Part shown: in pieces, positions 8,834 to 18,000 of the stretch
How the letters are laid out: each line of letters opens with the position of its first letter
Numbering within the stretch: position 1 is the first letter of the stretch
Source of the DNA: an uncultured Prevotellaceae bacterium
GTDB lineage: Bacteria; Bacteroidota; Bacteroidia; Bacteroidales; Bacteroidaceae
Direction of reading: 5' to 3'
Length of the DNA: 41,004 bases
NCBI GenBank assembly: GCA_900315745.1
Contig: ONAG01000029.1
Location: 1 to 41,004 of the forward strand
Notes under the pieces: generated by a model
The model's database searches: none
What the model saw: only the letters and a program-made list of their open reading frames with translations
What the model was told of the DNA's origin: nothing
Program-made: the position numbers and the translations under genes

Positions 8834-9259
8834 ATGTTAGCAAAGCAATTATCTGTATTTTTGGAAAACAAGTCAGGCAGACTGACAGAGGTGACTGAAG
8901 TTCTTGGCAAAGCAGGAATAAACCTCTCTGCGATGAGCATAGCCGACAATTCAGACTTTGGCATACTCCGTTGCATCGTCAGCGACCCCGAATTGGGCTA
9001 TAAAGTACTTAAAGAAGCTCATTTCACAGTCAAGATTACCGATGTGATAGGCTTTACATGCCCCAACACTCCAGGATCGCTTGCCGTTGTGCTTCAATGC
9101 CTGTCGGATGCCGGCGTATTCATTGAATACATGTACTCATTCAGCAATGGCGACAGTGCGAACGTAGTGATTCGCCCATCAGACCTTAGCTTGTGCGACA
9201 ATATCTTGCAATCGAAGAAAATCGACCTGCTTGCCGCCAGCGACCTGTATCGCTTGTAG
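8834..9259 (+). CDS. Double ACT-domain amino-acid-binding protein
   Basis: The 141-residue protein consists of two ACT-like halves. The first begins LAKQLSVFLENKSGRLTEVTEVLGKAGINLSAMSIAD, and the second contains VIGFTCPNTPGSLAVVLQCLSDAGVFIEYMYSF. Each has the NKSGRL or NTPGSL turn where ACT domains bind small ligands, usually amino acids. There is no attached enzyme domain. It follows paaK by 26 bp and is followed by a strong terminator, so it is the last gene of that operon. Small ACT proteins commonly sit beside paaK-type genes, and a role sensing an aromatic amino acid and modulating the ligase is plausible but inferred. Confidence 0.85.
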   Translation: MLAKQLSVFLENKSGRLTEVTEVLGKAGINLSAMSIADNSDFGILRCIVSDPELGYKVLKEAHFTVKITDVIGFTCPNTPGSLAVVLQCLSDAGVFIEYMYSFSNGDSANVVIRPSDLSLCDNILQSKKIDLLAASDLYRL

Positions 9260-9288
9260 GAATCATACATCCACATTCAGACCAACAA

Positions 9289-9330
9289 GCGGGGGAGCGT
9301 GATGAAACACACTCCCCCGCTGTCATTTTT
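9289..9330 (+). terminator. Rho-independent terminator after the ACT gene
   Basis: GCGGGGGAG (9289-9297) pairs perfectly with CTCCCCCGC (9312-9320) around a 14-base loop, followed by TGTCATTTTT. It lies between convergent genes and ends 38 bp before the pyrH stop. Confidence 0.85.
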
Positions 9331-9367
9331 CAAGTTGGATTATTTCAAGCAGCTATTGCGTCATGTT

Positions 9368-10078
9368 TCAACTATGTACGAAAGTACCTATAGGCTCGCC
9401 TTCCATCACCTTTTTCAGGTTGCCCACCACATCCATGTTGAACACATAGATAGGCAGATTGTTGTCGTTGCACATCACGACAGCAGAGAGATCCATCACC
9501 TTCAGACCCCTGGCAAGTATCTCTTCGTATGTTATATCGTCGAACTTCACTGCCGTGGGGTCTTTCTCCGGGTCGGCAGTATAGATGCCATCTACCCTCG
9601 TGCCTTTCAGCATCACATCGGCTTCTATCTCCACGCCTCGCAGCGAGGAGCCGGTGTCTGTGGTGAAATAAGGCGAACCGGTACCGGCAGAGAAGATGCA
9701 AACCTTTCCTGCCTCCATTGCTTCTATTGCCTTCCACTTGGAGTAGAACTCCCCTATCGGCTCCATGCGTATGGCTGTGAGCACTTTGTTGTCCACTCCC
9801 ACAGAAGTGAGAGCCGAACTTAGGGCGAGCGAATTGATGACAGTAGCCAACATTCCCATCTGGTCTCCCTTCACCCTGTCGAAGCCCTTTGTCGCACCAC
9901 TCAAGCCCCTGAAGATGTTTCCTCCACCAATGACGATACCTATCTGCACGCCCATGTCATGCACTTCCTTTATCTGATTGGCATATTCAGCCAAACGTTC
10001 CGGGTCTATTCCATAGCCCTGCTTGCCCATGAGACTCTCGCCACTGAGCTTCAGTAATATTCTCTTGAATCTTGCCAT
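9368..10078 (-). CDS. pyrH: UMP kinase
   Basis: The 236-residue product is the normal length for bacterial UMP kinase of the amino-acid kinase family, which converts UMP to UDP using ATP in pyrimidine nucleotide synthesis. Recognisable motifs are RILLKLSGESLMG at the N-terminus, the IVIGGGNIFRG glycine loop near residue 50, KGDQMGMLATVINSLAL, FSAGTGSPYFTTDT near 130 and DGIYTADPEKDPTAVKFDDI. The ATG at 10078 gives the conserved MARFKRILLKLSG start. The gene is on the minus strand, facing the ACT terminator, and 65 bp from birA upstream; the gap has no obvious promoter, so transcription from the yraN-birA promoter is possible. Confidence 0.97.
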   Translation of the reverse strand: MARFKRILLKLSGESLMGKQGYGIDPERLAEYANQIKEVHDMGVQIGIVIGGGNIFRGLSGATKGFDRVKGDQMGMLATVINSLALSSALTSVGVDNKVLTAIRMEPIGEFYSKWKAIEAMEAGKVCIFSAGTGSPYFTTDTGSSLRGVEIEADVMLKGTRVDGIYTADPEKDPTAVKFDDITYEEILARGLKVMDLSAVVMCNDNNLPIYVFNMDVVGNLKKVMEGEPIGTFVHS

Positions 10079-10143
10079 ATTTGTTTGATTATATTGGTTG
10101 GTATATCTATCTAATTAAATAATAAGCCACTGATGCCTTGCCA

Positions 10144-10872
10144 TCAAAGCAAGAACTCCACCTCCTTGAAAGCATACATCCTCTTTCGCCCCTCTTCATC
10201 TACCAAGCAGAGATGTCCATCATTTTCCACGTGGCTGATGGTCGCCATAAACGCGCATCTCTCGTCACGATAGCGATGCCATCCTTCTTTTCTGTACAGT
10301 CTCTGATGATAACGCTTGATTATGTCTTCCTCCTTGCCCTTTTCAAGGAGAGCCATTTCCCGTTCAAACTCATCAATGACACGCATTTCCACATCTTCCA
10401 CAGACAAGGTGTGGTGGAGTATCTGAGCCAACGACACGGGATTTGGAGCATCGCCATGGAATTCTGTCTGGTTGACATTCAGTCCTATTCCGAAAATGCA
10501 ACGCTGCAAGCCATGGCTATTGACAGTTGTCTCGATAAGTGTGCCACTAATCTTTCTGTCGTGCCAGTAAATGTCATTTGGCCATTTCAAGGTTATTCCC
10601 TCCACATAGGAGGACAATGCATCACCAACAGCCAAAGCCCCTGCCTCAGAGAGAAGGAATTGTCTTGTGGGATGCACGTATGTGGGATGCACCAATATGC
10701 TCATAAGCAAGTTCTTGCCCTGCTCGCTCTCCCATTTGTTGGTTCCTTGCCCTTTACCTGCTGTCTGAAAGTCGGCAACAACCACGGTCATGCCCTCTGG
10801 CTCCTCTTTCATGTCGTGCAGCCAGCGGTTTGTGGAATCAGTCTGTTCGAGGTGTATGATATTTCTTTTCAT
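10144..10872 (-). CDS. birA: Biotin--[acetyl-CoA-carboxylase] ligase (catalytic domain only)
   Basis: The 242-residue product covers the BPL/LplA catalytic domain. It has LEQTDSTNRWL at the N-terminus, then GKGQGTNKWESEQGKNLLMS (the biotinyl-AMP binding loop, with Gly-Lys-Gly-Gln in place of the common Gly-Arg-Gly-Arg), LKWPNDIYWHDRKISGTLIE with the catalytic KWPND motif, and GIGLNVNQ. It lacks the N-terminal helix-turn-helix of E. coli BirA, so it is a class I ligase that attaches biotin to carboxylase carrier protein but should not repress transcription. It starts 12 bp after the yraN stop codon and is almost certainly cotranscribed with it. Confidence 0.95.
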   Translation of the reverse strand: MKRNIIHLEQTDSTNRWLHDMKEEPEGMTVVVADFQTAGKGQGTNKWESEQGKNLLMSILVHPTYVHPTRQFLLSEAGALAVGDALSSYVEGITLKWPNDIYWHDRKISGTLIETTVNSHGLQRCIFGIGLNVNQTEFHGDAPNPVSLAQILHHTLSVEDVEMRVIDEFEREMALLEKGKEEDIIKRYHQRLYRKEGWHRYRDERCAFMATISHVENDGHLCLVDEEGRKRMYAFKEVEFLL

Positions 10873-10884
10873 CAGTATTCATCC

Positions 10885-11250
10885 CTATCGAGGCACAAAA
10901 GCATTTTCTATGTGATTGATTACAGCCTCATCATCATGACCAACAATAGACACGATGTCGAATCTTACCGGCAAATCAACCGCATATCTTCTAACATAAG
11001 CATTTGCAGTCACAATCATGTTTCTCATCTTGCGCCAATCCACAGCTTCTTCGGGCTGCATGAATGCATCATCGCTTCTGGTTTTCACTTCTACGATTAC
11101 AAGCGTGCCACCTTTTTCGTCAATAGCCACTATGTCGAGGTCACGATGCCCCAATTTCCAATTACGATGGCAAATGGAGTATCCTTTCCTCTGCAAATAA
11201 TCGGCTGCCAGCTGTTCGCCCCACCGCCCATAATCGTTGTGTTTTGCCAT
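10885..11250 (-). CDS. yraN: YraN/UPF0102 family nuclease-fold protein
   Basis: The 121-residue protein is a typical UPF0102 member. It starts MAKHNDYGRWGEQLAADYLQ, continues with KGYSICHRNWKLGHRDLDIVAID, then LVIVEVKTRSDD. The Asp of the RDLDIVAI segment and the E-x-K of VEVKTR form the restriction-endonuclease-like active-site pattern. A GEQLAAxYL start is conserved in the family. The function is unresolved; a DNA or recombination-related nuclease role is presumed from the fold. It is the first gene of a yraN-birA transcript with a well-formed promoter upstream. Confidence 0.9.
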   Translation of the reverse strand: MAKHNDYGRWGEQLAADYLQRKGYSICHRNWKLGHRDLDIVAIDEKGGTLVIVEVKTRSDDAFMQPEEAVDWRKMRNMIVTANAYVRRYAVDLPVRFDIVSIVGHDDEAVINHIENAFVPR

Positions 11251-11310
11251 GATCTCTATACGGGTTAGGTTTCATTCCAGAAGACAATGATGTGCATTGC
11301 TTTGTAAATA

Positions 11311-11342
11311 CAAAAGTAAGAAAAAAAAACGTGATGTTCAAA
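11311..11342 (-). promoter_or_regulatory. Predicted promoter for yraN-birA
   Basis: On the minus strand TTTG (11339-11342) is followed after 20 bp by TACTTTTG (11311-11318). Both boxes match the Bacteroidetes consensus exactly. It lies about 60 bp upstream of the yraN ATG. Confidence 0.7.
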
Positions 11343-11447
11343 TTTTCCATTGTTTTTCTATGCATCATGCCAAGCAATCAACTCACACCCAATAGCCTGC
11401 TTACCTATAAATTTAGAGAAACAAGTCAAGATTTGAAACTTAATATG

Positions 11448-11455
11448 TATATTTG
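11448..11455 (+). promoter_or_regulatory. Predicted -7 element for tadA
   Basis: TATATTTG matches TAnnTTTG, 34 bp before the ATG at 11490. A TTTG at 11432-11435 is too close (12 bp) to be a normal -33 box. Confidence 0.45.
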
Positions 11456-11489
11456 CAAATAAAAAACAGCCATAACGACACCCACCACA

Positions 11490-12008
11490 ATGAAAGACAA
11501 TCAATTTTCCACCCCCCGCAAAGTTACAGATTGCACTGTTCTAACAGATGCGGCACAACTTAGCGACGAACAACGGAAGACCGACGAACAATACATGCAG
11601 AAAGCATTGATAGAAGCTCGTGCAGCCGGTATGCAGGGCGAAGTGCCAATAGGTGCCATTATCGTATGCGGCAACCGCATCATAGCACGAGCACACAATT
11701 TGACAGAACTGCTTCACGACGTGACCGCACATGCCGAAATGCAAGCCATTACTTCCGCCGCGAATGAGTTGCAAGGGAAATATCTCACCGACTGCACTCT
11801 TTATGTTACAGTGGAACCATGCGTAATGTGTGCTGGGGCGATAGGATGGGCACAGATACGCCGCATCGTCTATGGCACAACCGACGAGAAACGCGGCTAT
11901 CGCACCTATGCTCCTAAAGCCATGCATCCCAAAACCATCGTCGTGGGAGGAGTTCTCGAAGAAGAATGCCGCAAATTGATGGTAGATTTTTTCAAAAACC
12001 GAAGATGA
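11490..12008 (+). CDS. tadA: tRNA-specific adenosine deaminase (TadA-like nucleoside deaminase)
   Basis: The 172-residue product has the zinc deaminase signature: HAE at His81-Glu83 (VTAHAEMQAI) and PCVMCAGA with Cys111 and Cys114. The EVPIGAIIV and IGWAQIRRIVYGTTDEKRG segments are typical of TadA, which converts the wobble adenosine of tRNA-Arg(ACG) to inosine. It carries an unusual 35-residue N-terminal extension before the conserved MQKALIEA. A start at that internal methionine (11595) would give a normal 137-residue enzyme, but the promoter box at 11448 and the open frame favour the longer form. The gene faces the minus-strand lipoprotein operon, and they share a bidirectional terminator. 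Confidence 0.88.
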   Translation: MKDNQFSTPRKVTDCTVLTDAAQLSDEQRKTDEQYMQKALIEARAAGMQGEVPIGAIIVCGNRIIARAHNLTELLHDVTAHAEMQAITSAANELQGKYLTDCTLYVTVEPCVMCAGAIGWAQIRRIVYGTTDEKRGYRTYAPKAMHPKTIVVGGVLEEECRKLMVDFFKNRR

Positions 12009-12043
12009 AGAAACCCATGACTTGCGAAGACAAATAAACAAGA

Positions 12044-12075
12044 GGGATGCCTTTCGGCATCCCCCCTTTGTTTTA
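12044..12075. terminator. Bidirectional terminator between tadA and the SusCD operon
   Basis: GGGATGCC (12044-12051) pairs perfectly with GGCATCCC (12056-12063) around a 4-base loop (GAAA on the minus strand). Plus-strand tail is CCCTTTGTTTTA; the minus-strand tail is TCTTGTTTATTTG. It can therefore serve tadA and the convergent lipoprotein operon. Confidence 0.85.
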
Positions 12076-12089
12076 GGTTAAATATGGCA

Positions 12090-12740
12090 TTAGTCATTCT
12101 CTGCAAGACCAGAGTAACGTATGCCACTGACCTTGTACTTGGCATATCCATCATCAGGATACCAAGGGTCATCTTTGTAAATCACATAGAAGATGATGGA
12201 GTCTGCTGGTGAGCCGTTATTTTGCCTTCCAGCACCCTTCAAAATCTTACCATCGATGGTGACAGGCATAGCCTTCTCCTCATGGAATATGTTACCGTCT
12301 TTATCCTTCCACTGGTAGCCAACGCCAAAGTTCTGTGATTCAACCGACTTGAATGTCAGGTTGGCTTGGTCGATGTTCACTTTGGTCTTTAACGTATAGG
12401 TGGGGAAGAAACCGTAGCTCTGCCAGTAATTAGCATAACTTTCAGCAAAATTGCCGATGCCCATGTTATCGACCCACATCTCTGAAGGGGAATTTTCTGT
12501 GGTGTTGTAGGTAAGAATTAAAGTTCTGGGATTATCCAAACCAAAATAGTTTTCACCATCGTTAGGGGAACCATCAAGAGTTGTCTTTATAATGTTGCCA
12601 TTATCATCGACTGCATCTACGGTGCAATACCATTGGCCGGCCATGCTCTCAGTGGCGGTGCCACCGATTTCTTCTTTCTCGCAAGATGTGAATGTCAAAC
12701 CAAGCAACAATGTTGCTGCAAAAAATAATACTTTTTTCAT
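12090..12740 (-). CDS. Lipid-binding putative hydrolase family lipoprotein
   Basis: The 216-residue product starts with a lipoprotein signal (MKKVLFFAATLLLGLTFTSC, predicted lipidated Cys20). The mature part begins EKEEIGGTATESMAGQWYCTVDAVD and contains NSPSEMWVDNMG and a late DSIIFYVIYKDD segment. This pattern matches the Bacteroidetes lipid-binding putative hydrolase lipoproteins that sit at the end of SusC/SusD operons. The name is historical and no catalytic residues are evident to me. It is the fourth and last gene of a minus-strand operon starting at the SusC gene, 17 bp after the preceding gene, and it ends at a strong terminator. It probably lies on the cell surface as part of the nutrient-binding complex. 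Confidence 0.8.
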   Translation of the reverse strand: MKKVLFFAATLLLGLTFTSCEKEEIGGTATESMAGQWYCTVDAVDDNGNIIKTTLDGSPNDGENYFGLDNPRTLILTYNTTENSPSEMWVDNMGIGNFAESYANYWQSYGFFPTYTLKTKVNIDQANLTFKSVESQNFGVGYQWKDKDGNIFHEEKAMPVTIDGKILKGAGRQNNGSPADSIIFYVIYKDDPWYPDDGYAKYKVSGIRYSGLAEND

Positions 12741-12757
12741 ATTCTATCGTTGCTAAG

Positions 12758-13456
12758 TTATTTTGTTAACCTTACAGTGAATGGAGCATCGAAGTCCATG
12801 TCAAGGGACACCGTACCCGTTACCGGGTCATAAGAACCGTTCAGAAGAGTAGGCTTGTCGTCTCCCCAATACCATTCTCCAGTTTCGAGCACCTCGATGG
12901 TGTTGTCGGCGTTGAGTTTGAGGGTTGCCTCAAGGAAGAAGTCGTATCCATAGGCATCATATCCTGGATAACGTCCGTAGCTGTAGAAGCCACCTGCGAG
13001 GTCGTTGATTTCATAAGTTCCATCACCATTGTCAGTAATGCTGATGGGAGAATTGAAGTAATGCCTGCTTCCATATTGGCTCTCTCCGAAATAAAGGCTG
13101 GCGAAGTTGTTCTTGTCCACCACGGCCACCGTACGCGATGCAGAAGCCGAGAATCCATCAGGATTGACCACACTGTAGCTAAGTGTGTAAAATCCCATTT
13201 TGTTGGTGTTCACGGTTCCATTGGTGACGATTTTGTCAGAGACATCCTCTCCACCCATGGTAGCCTTGCAACCCGGGTCGGCGAAAGCACTGCCCAACGG
13301 CGTAGTCATGTAAGCATCGCCAACAAGATCGAGGATGGCATAATAAGTGATTCGGCTTTTGCCTTCCGATTCATCATCGCCGCAGCTTGTCAGCACAGTA
13401 GGAGCCAACAGTGCGAGCAAAGCTGCAAATAATATGTTCTTTTTCATTTTTTTCAT
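12758..13456 (-). CDS. SusCD-associated lipoprotein with Ig-like domain (DUF5012/DUF5011-like)
   Basis: The 232-residue product has a lipoprotein signal ending LTSC (predicted lipidated Cys25) followed by GDDESEGKSR. Residues about 36-110 resemble a bacterial Ig-like DUF5011/5012 domain, with GSAFADPGCKATMGGEDVSDKI and a MGFYTLSYSVVNPDGFSASASRTVAV segment. The rest has Gly/Tyr-rich beta strands and ends MDFDAPFTVRLTK. It sits 14 bp after the SusD gene and 17 bp before the lipid-binding lipoprotein. In other Bacteroidetes this order (SusC, SusD, DUF5012, lipid-binding) recurs, so it is probably a surface accessory subunit of the transporter. The ligand is unknown. Confidence 0.75.
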   Translation of the reverse strand: MKKMKKNILFAALLALLAPTVLTSCGDDESEGKSRITYYAILDLVGDAYMTTPLGSAFADPGCKATMGGEDVSDKIVTNGTVNTNKMGFYTLSYSVVNPDGFSASASRTVAVVDKNNFASLYFGESQYGSRHYFNSPISITDNGDGTYEINDLAGGFYSYGRYPGYDAYGYDFFLEATLKLNADNTIEVLETGEWYWGDDKPTLLNGSYDPVTGTVSLDMDFDAPFTVRLTK

Positions 13457-13470
13457 CTTTTAGGAAATAA

Positions 13471-14988
13471 TCATTGTTGTGCCCAGAAGATTGGTTTCAG
13501 ATAGTCGGCATTCTCAAACTTAGGCGCATTGCCATTGCTTGAAGAGGAAGAAGAGGCAAACGGCCAGCGCTCGATGATGTGGTTGTTTCCGATGTTACCA
13601 TCCACCTGGATGGGAGTATAGAGCGTTCCCGGCTGGTAGAGTTGTGGAGCGTATGCATCCGTGTCGATGTTATATAGTTGAATACCCGTCACATTGCCGA
13701 AAGCGGGGTAGCGCAGGCGGCGCAACTCACACCACGACTCGAAGTTGTTGACACCAGCGAGAGCCACCCACTTGGCGATGCCCAGCACCTTCTTGTAAAT
13801 GCTCTGGTCATAAGGATTGCGTGTGAGGTACTCGTCGGCTCCGCTTACACCTGCAGAGGCGAATGAAGCCTGCACAGCGGCAGCATAGTGTGCGGAAGCC
13901 TGTGCCACGTCATTCTTGCGAGCAAAGTATTCAGCGATGAAGAACTCAATCTCCGATACGGTGATGAGATAGACCGGCGAATTGTATGCCATCTTAGGAC
14001 GGCACCAATAAGAAGACTTGTAGCTGCCAGTAGTGGAGAAGTTTGTTCCAGAAACACCACCAGTGAACTCACCCGAGCTATTCTTGTCGAAGAAAGCTGC
14101 AAGACGTGGGTCTTCATAGACCACATCACCATTAGCATCTTTCAACTGCATTGTACCCACGAGGGCAATGTTGGCAGTAACGTTAATCTGAGTAGAGCCG
14201 AAGGAGGTGGAGAACTCCTCTGAATAATAGGGGTTCATCTGTCCAGTCTCATCGCTCCAGCAACTGGTGTAAGCCACATCTTCAGTGGGCAGGTTGCCCT
14301 CGCTGATGATGGCAGCAATTTGAGCATCGACATTTGCCACGCCACTCTCACGAGAGAGGATCTTGAGTTTCAAGGCATTGGCAAACTTTATCCAGTTGGC
14401 GGCAGTCTGTCCCTTGTAGAGGAAGTTGGTAGCTACCACATCGGCAGCATTGGCCTTGGCGAGAGCCTCATCAAGTTCTTTCAAGATGCCTTCATAGACC
14501 ACGGAACCTTCATCGTAGTGAGGCGAGGAGTTGCTAATGTCGAGAGCTTCGCTATAAGGCATGCTTCCGTAGCAATCCACAAGAGCCTGCAAGGTGAAGC
14601 AACGCAATGTGGTGGCAGCAAGATAGGTACCCCATTCTTCATTCTTTTCGGCCAGGTTCATAATGGTCTTCAAGTTCTTCAATGCCACACGGTTGAGTTG
14701 AGAGTAAGCAGTGGAAGAGCGCACAGGCGACATGGTGAACTGAGAATAGTCCACATAGTTGCTGGTACCGAACATGTGTGCATAATGTTGTGAGAAATAA
14801 CCTCCTGGGATACGGAGCAAGTTGCCGTAAGTGGAGGCAAGTCCCATCTCTGCAGCCGGCAGCATGATGCTTGTTGTCATGTTCTCCTCAGTTGGAGAAT
14901 TTGGGTCCTGGTTGATGTCAAGATAGCTGTCGCAAGAAGTGGCAGCAAGCCCCAGGACAATAGTTGATATAATGATAGATTTCTTCAT
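13471..14988 (-). CDS. SusD/RagB-family nutrient-binding outer-membrane lipoprotein
   Basis: The 505-residue product has a lipoprotein signal (MKKSIIISTIVLGLAATSC, Cys19) followed by DSYLDINQDPNSPTEENM, the opening characteristic of the SusD-like_2 type. The TPR-like helical body includes TLRCFTLQALVDCYGSMPYSEA, a tract seen in most SusD proteins. The C-terminal half has ESWCELRRLRYPAFG and ends near NADYLKPIFWAQQ. SusD lipoproteins form the lid over the SusC barrel and capture glycans, peptides or other nutrients at the surface. It follows the SusC gene by 20 bp. No glycosidase, peptidase or regulator lies in the same operon, so the ligand cannot be predicted. The SusD-like_2 type is often found in non-carbohydrate systems. 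Confidence 0.92.
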   Translation of the reverse strand: MKKSIIISTIVLGLAATSCDSYLDINQDPNSPTEENMTTSIMLPAAEMGLASTYGNLLRIPGGYFSQHYAHMFGTSNYVDYSQFTMSPVRSSTAYSQLNRVALKNLKTIMNLAEKNEEWGTYLAATTLRCFTLQALVDCYGSMPYSEALDISNSSPHYDEGSVVYEGILKELDEALAKANAADVVATNFLYKGQTAANWIKFANALKLKILSRESGVANVDAQIAAIISEGNLPTEDVAYTSCWSDETGQMNPYYSEEFSTSFGSTQINVTANIALVGTMQLKDANGDVVYEDPRLAAFFDKNSSGEFTGGVSGTNFSTTGSYKSSYWCRPKMAYNSPVYLITVSEIEFFIAEYFARKNDVAQASAHYAAAVQASFASAGVSGADEYLTRNPYDQSIYKKVLGIAKWVALAGVNNFESWCELRRLRYPAFGNVTGIQLYNIDTDAYAPQLYQPGTLYTPIQVDGNIGNNHIIERWPFASSSSSSNGNAPKFENADYLKPIFWAQQ

Positions 14989-15008
14989 TTGTTTAGTCCT
15001 CCTTCATA

Positions 15009-18000
15009 TTAAAATTTCACACCAACATTGAAGCCGAAGGTACGGCAACTTGGGTTGACATATAATTCACCGAATTGTCCTTCGAGGTCATTGCCATCAG
15101 TGCTACCCTCTGGGTCGATGAAAGTGTTGTTCTTATGAGTCCAAGTGAACACGTTGTTGCAGAATACGGACAGGTTGATGTCGCTCAGGTAGAGCTTGCT
15201 CACAATCCACTTTGGCAGGCTGTATGACAAAGTGATGTTGCGCAGTTTGACATACGACTTTTCAAGCAGGTAAGCCTCGCCGCCTTGTCCCCATCCATAC
15301 TTGTTGTAATAATCCTGATAGCTGCTGTTGTTCAAATAAATCGGTTGCGTATTCTCAACATACTGGGGAGCATCAGCTGTACCAACATTCACTACGGAGT
15401 TGGGAATGACGAACGGGCGACGTTCGTTATACATGGTCACCTCACCGTTTCCGGTGAACTGCATCAGGTTCTTGGTGCGTGAGAACATGTATCCTCCCTT
15501 GCGGATGTCAAGTGCTGCGCTGAGTGACAATCCCTTCCAAGAGAATGAAGTGGTGAGACCTCCAGTCCAATCGGGATTAATGTTCTTACCTGTATCCTTC
15601 AAGTCAGCGGTCAAGAGTGGTTGTCCGTTTCCATCGACAATGAGTTTCCCATCAGCGGTGTATTGAGGCATATAGGTGTAGTATTCACCCAATGGGTTGC
15701 CTTCCTCGGCATACATGTAAACGGCATCGTTTCCTGCTGAGAAATAATTGATGACAGTCTTTCCACCTTCGAGGCTTGATGGCATGGAGAGCACCTTGTT
15801 GGCGTTCTTGGCAAAGTTGAAGCCCAAATCCCAACGGAAGTCCTTGGTGCGTATTGGGGTGGTGTTGATGAGCAACTCAATACCACGGTTTCGCACATTA
15901 CCGAAGTTGGTCACCATGGATGAATATCCTGTAGCAGGATCTACAGGCAAAGTGAAAATCTGGTCTTTAGTCTCGCGGTTATAATAAGCAAAGTCCACAT
16001 TGATGCGGTTGCCTAAGAATGCCAGATTGAGACCTACTTCATATTCTGTGGTCATCTCAGGTTTCAAGCTCGTGCTGCCGATGGTGGCGGACTCTTGGAA
16101 AGCATTGATGCCGCTCATCGGGAAGCTTGCCACGTCCGACCCATAATATGCACGTGATGTACCTTGGATGAAGCGAGCCGAAGTTTGATAGGGGCTTGCA
16201 TCATTACCTGTCTTTCCATATGCGAGACGAATCTTACCAAAGTCAAGGATGTCGTTCTTTGGTATGAGCTTGGTGAAGATCCAACTCAGTGTCACACCAG
16301 GATAGAAATAACTGTTGTCATTGATAGGCAGTGTGCTCGACCAGTCGTTGCGAGCGGTCAGTCCGAGATAGAGCATGTCATCCCATCCCAAGGTCACGTC
16401 GCCAAAGAGACCCACAAGGCGTCTCTTCGACTGACCCTCGCTCAAGTCTGATTTTGTTGCGCCATTGCTTAAATCCCAGAATCCAGTGTTGAACGTCAGT
16501 CCATCCGTCTGGCCTTGCATATAAGTACTATAACGTTCATTCATGTTGACACCGGCAACGATGTTCACATCCAGTTTGCCACCGAGGTATTTGTCATTCC
16601 AATTGGCAAGGAAATCATGGTTGGTCTCATAACTCCTACGATAGCGAGAAAACACCCAACCATCTTGGTTCATTTCGCTGGGAGCATAACCATAATTCTC
16701 ATTGATGAGGGCATCGTCAAGGGTGATTTGAGGCATACCAAGCTTAATGTCGAAATCGGTGTAGTCGAAACCGAAACGATAGGTAAGAGTCAACTGCCTT
16801 AGCGGTTTGATGTCGGCTTGGATTCTGCCATGGATTTGCTTGGCGTCATTGCTGTTGTGGTTGTTTGCAATAGCCCAATAGGGGTTGGTGATGCCGTATG
16901 GGGTGTACCAAGCCTCAGGTGTGTTGAACGGGCTGGAGAGGTCCTTGCGGTCCACAAGAGAGATATCACGTGGGAACTCGAGGATACCATCGATGAACGA
17001 CGTTCCCTGATAGGAGCCCACAAGGTTGGATTTGGTCTTGGCAAAGTCGATGCCAGAAGTCAACTTGAACCATTTGATGGGTTCGTAACTGCTATTGAAT
17101 GCAATGGTGTTGCGCTTGTATTTGTCCTTGCCTCCCGGAATGATGCCATTGTCTCCCGAATAACCATAGCTCAGGTAATAGGTCATCTTCTGGTCGTCGG
17201 ACACACCACTGAGTGCCACGCTGTGGTTTGTGGATATGCCAGTCTCGAAGAAGTCCTCTATATTGCTTTCGAGAGCTTCGTATTTGTGGATGAGTTGCTG
17301 GTGGTTCCAGATAGGACCATATACTTGAGTAGAGCCGTCGAGTTCTGGCCCCCAAGAGCCATTCTCGATGAATGTCTGGGTACCATTCCATCCTTGTCCG
17401 AACTTGTTTTGGAACTTGGGCAGTGTAGAAACTTGTCTCCATTGAACGCTACCATCATAGCTGATGGAGAAGTTGCGTGCTCCATTGGCTTTACCACTCT
17501 TGGTGGTGATGACGATGACGCCGTTGGCAGCGCGGCTACCATAGAGTGCGGTGGCGGCAGCACCTTTCAGCACAGTCATCGATTCGATGTCGTTGCTGTT
17601 GATGTTGGATATACCACCCATGGTCTGTTGCTGGCCTTGTGCAAGCACGGATGTCTGTTGGAGGGGTACACCATCGACGATATACAAAGGTTGGTTGTTG
17701 CCATTGATGGAGCTGAAACCACGGATAATCACAGAGTTGGCGGTACCTGGGTCAGACGAGCTGGCATTGACTTGCACACCAGCCACCTTTCCTGCCAATG
17801 AAGAAGTAACATCGGTTAGACGACCTGAGGTCAATTCCTCATTGTCAAGTGTCTGAGCCGAGTAGCCGAGCGTCTTCTGCTGCCTGCTGATACCCATGGC
17901 AGTGACGACCACTTCATCGAGCAATGTGTCATCAGAAAGAAGTCTGATACGCATGTTGGGAGCCGCTGTCACTTCCATCGTCTGCATTCCCACATAAGAG

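Noticed and set aside
10138-11268. 376-residue plus-strand open frame
   Set aside because: It is antisense to birA and yraN, both strongly recognised, and its product has no domain pattern.
16818-17801. 327-residue plus-strand open frame
   Set aside because: It is antisense to the plug and barrel region of the SusC gene.
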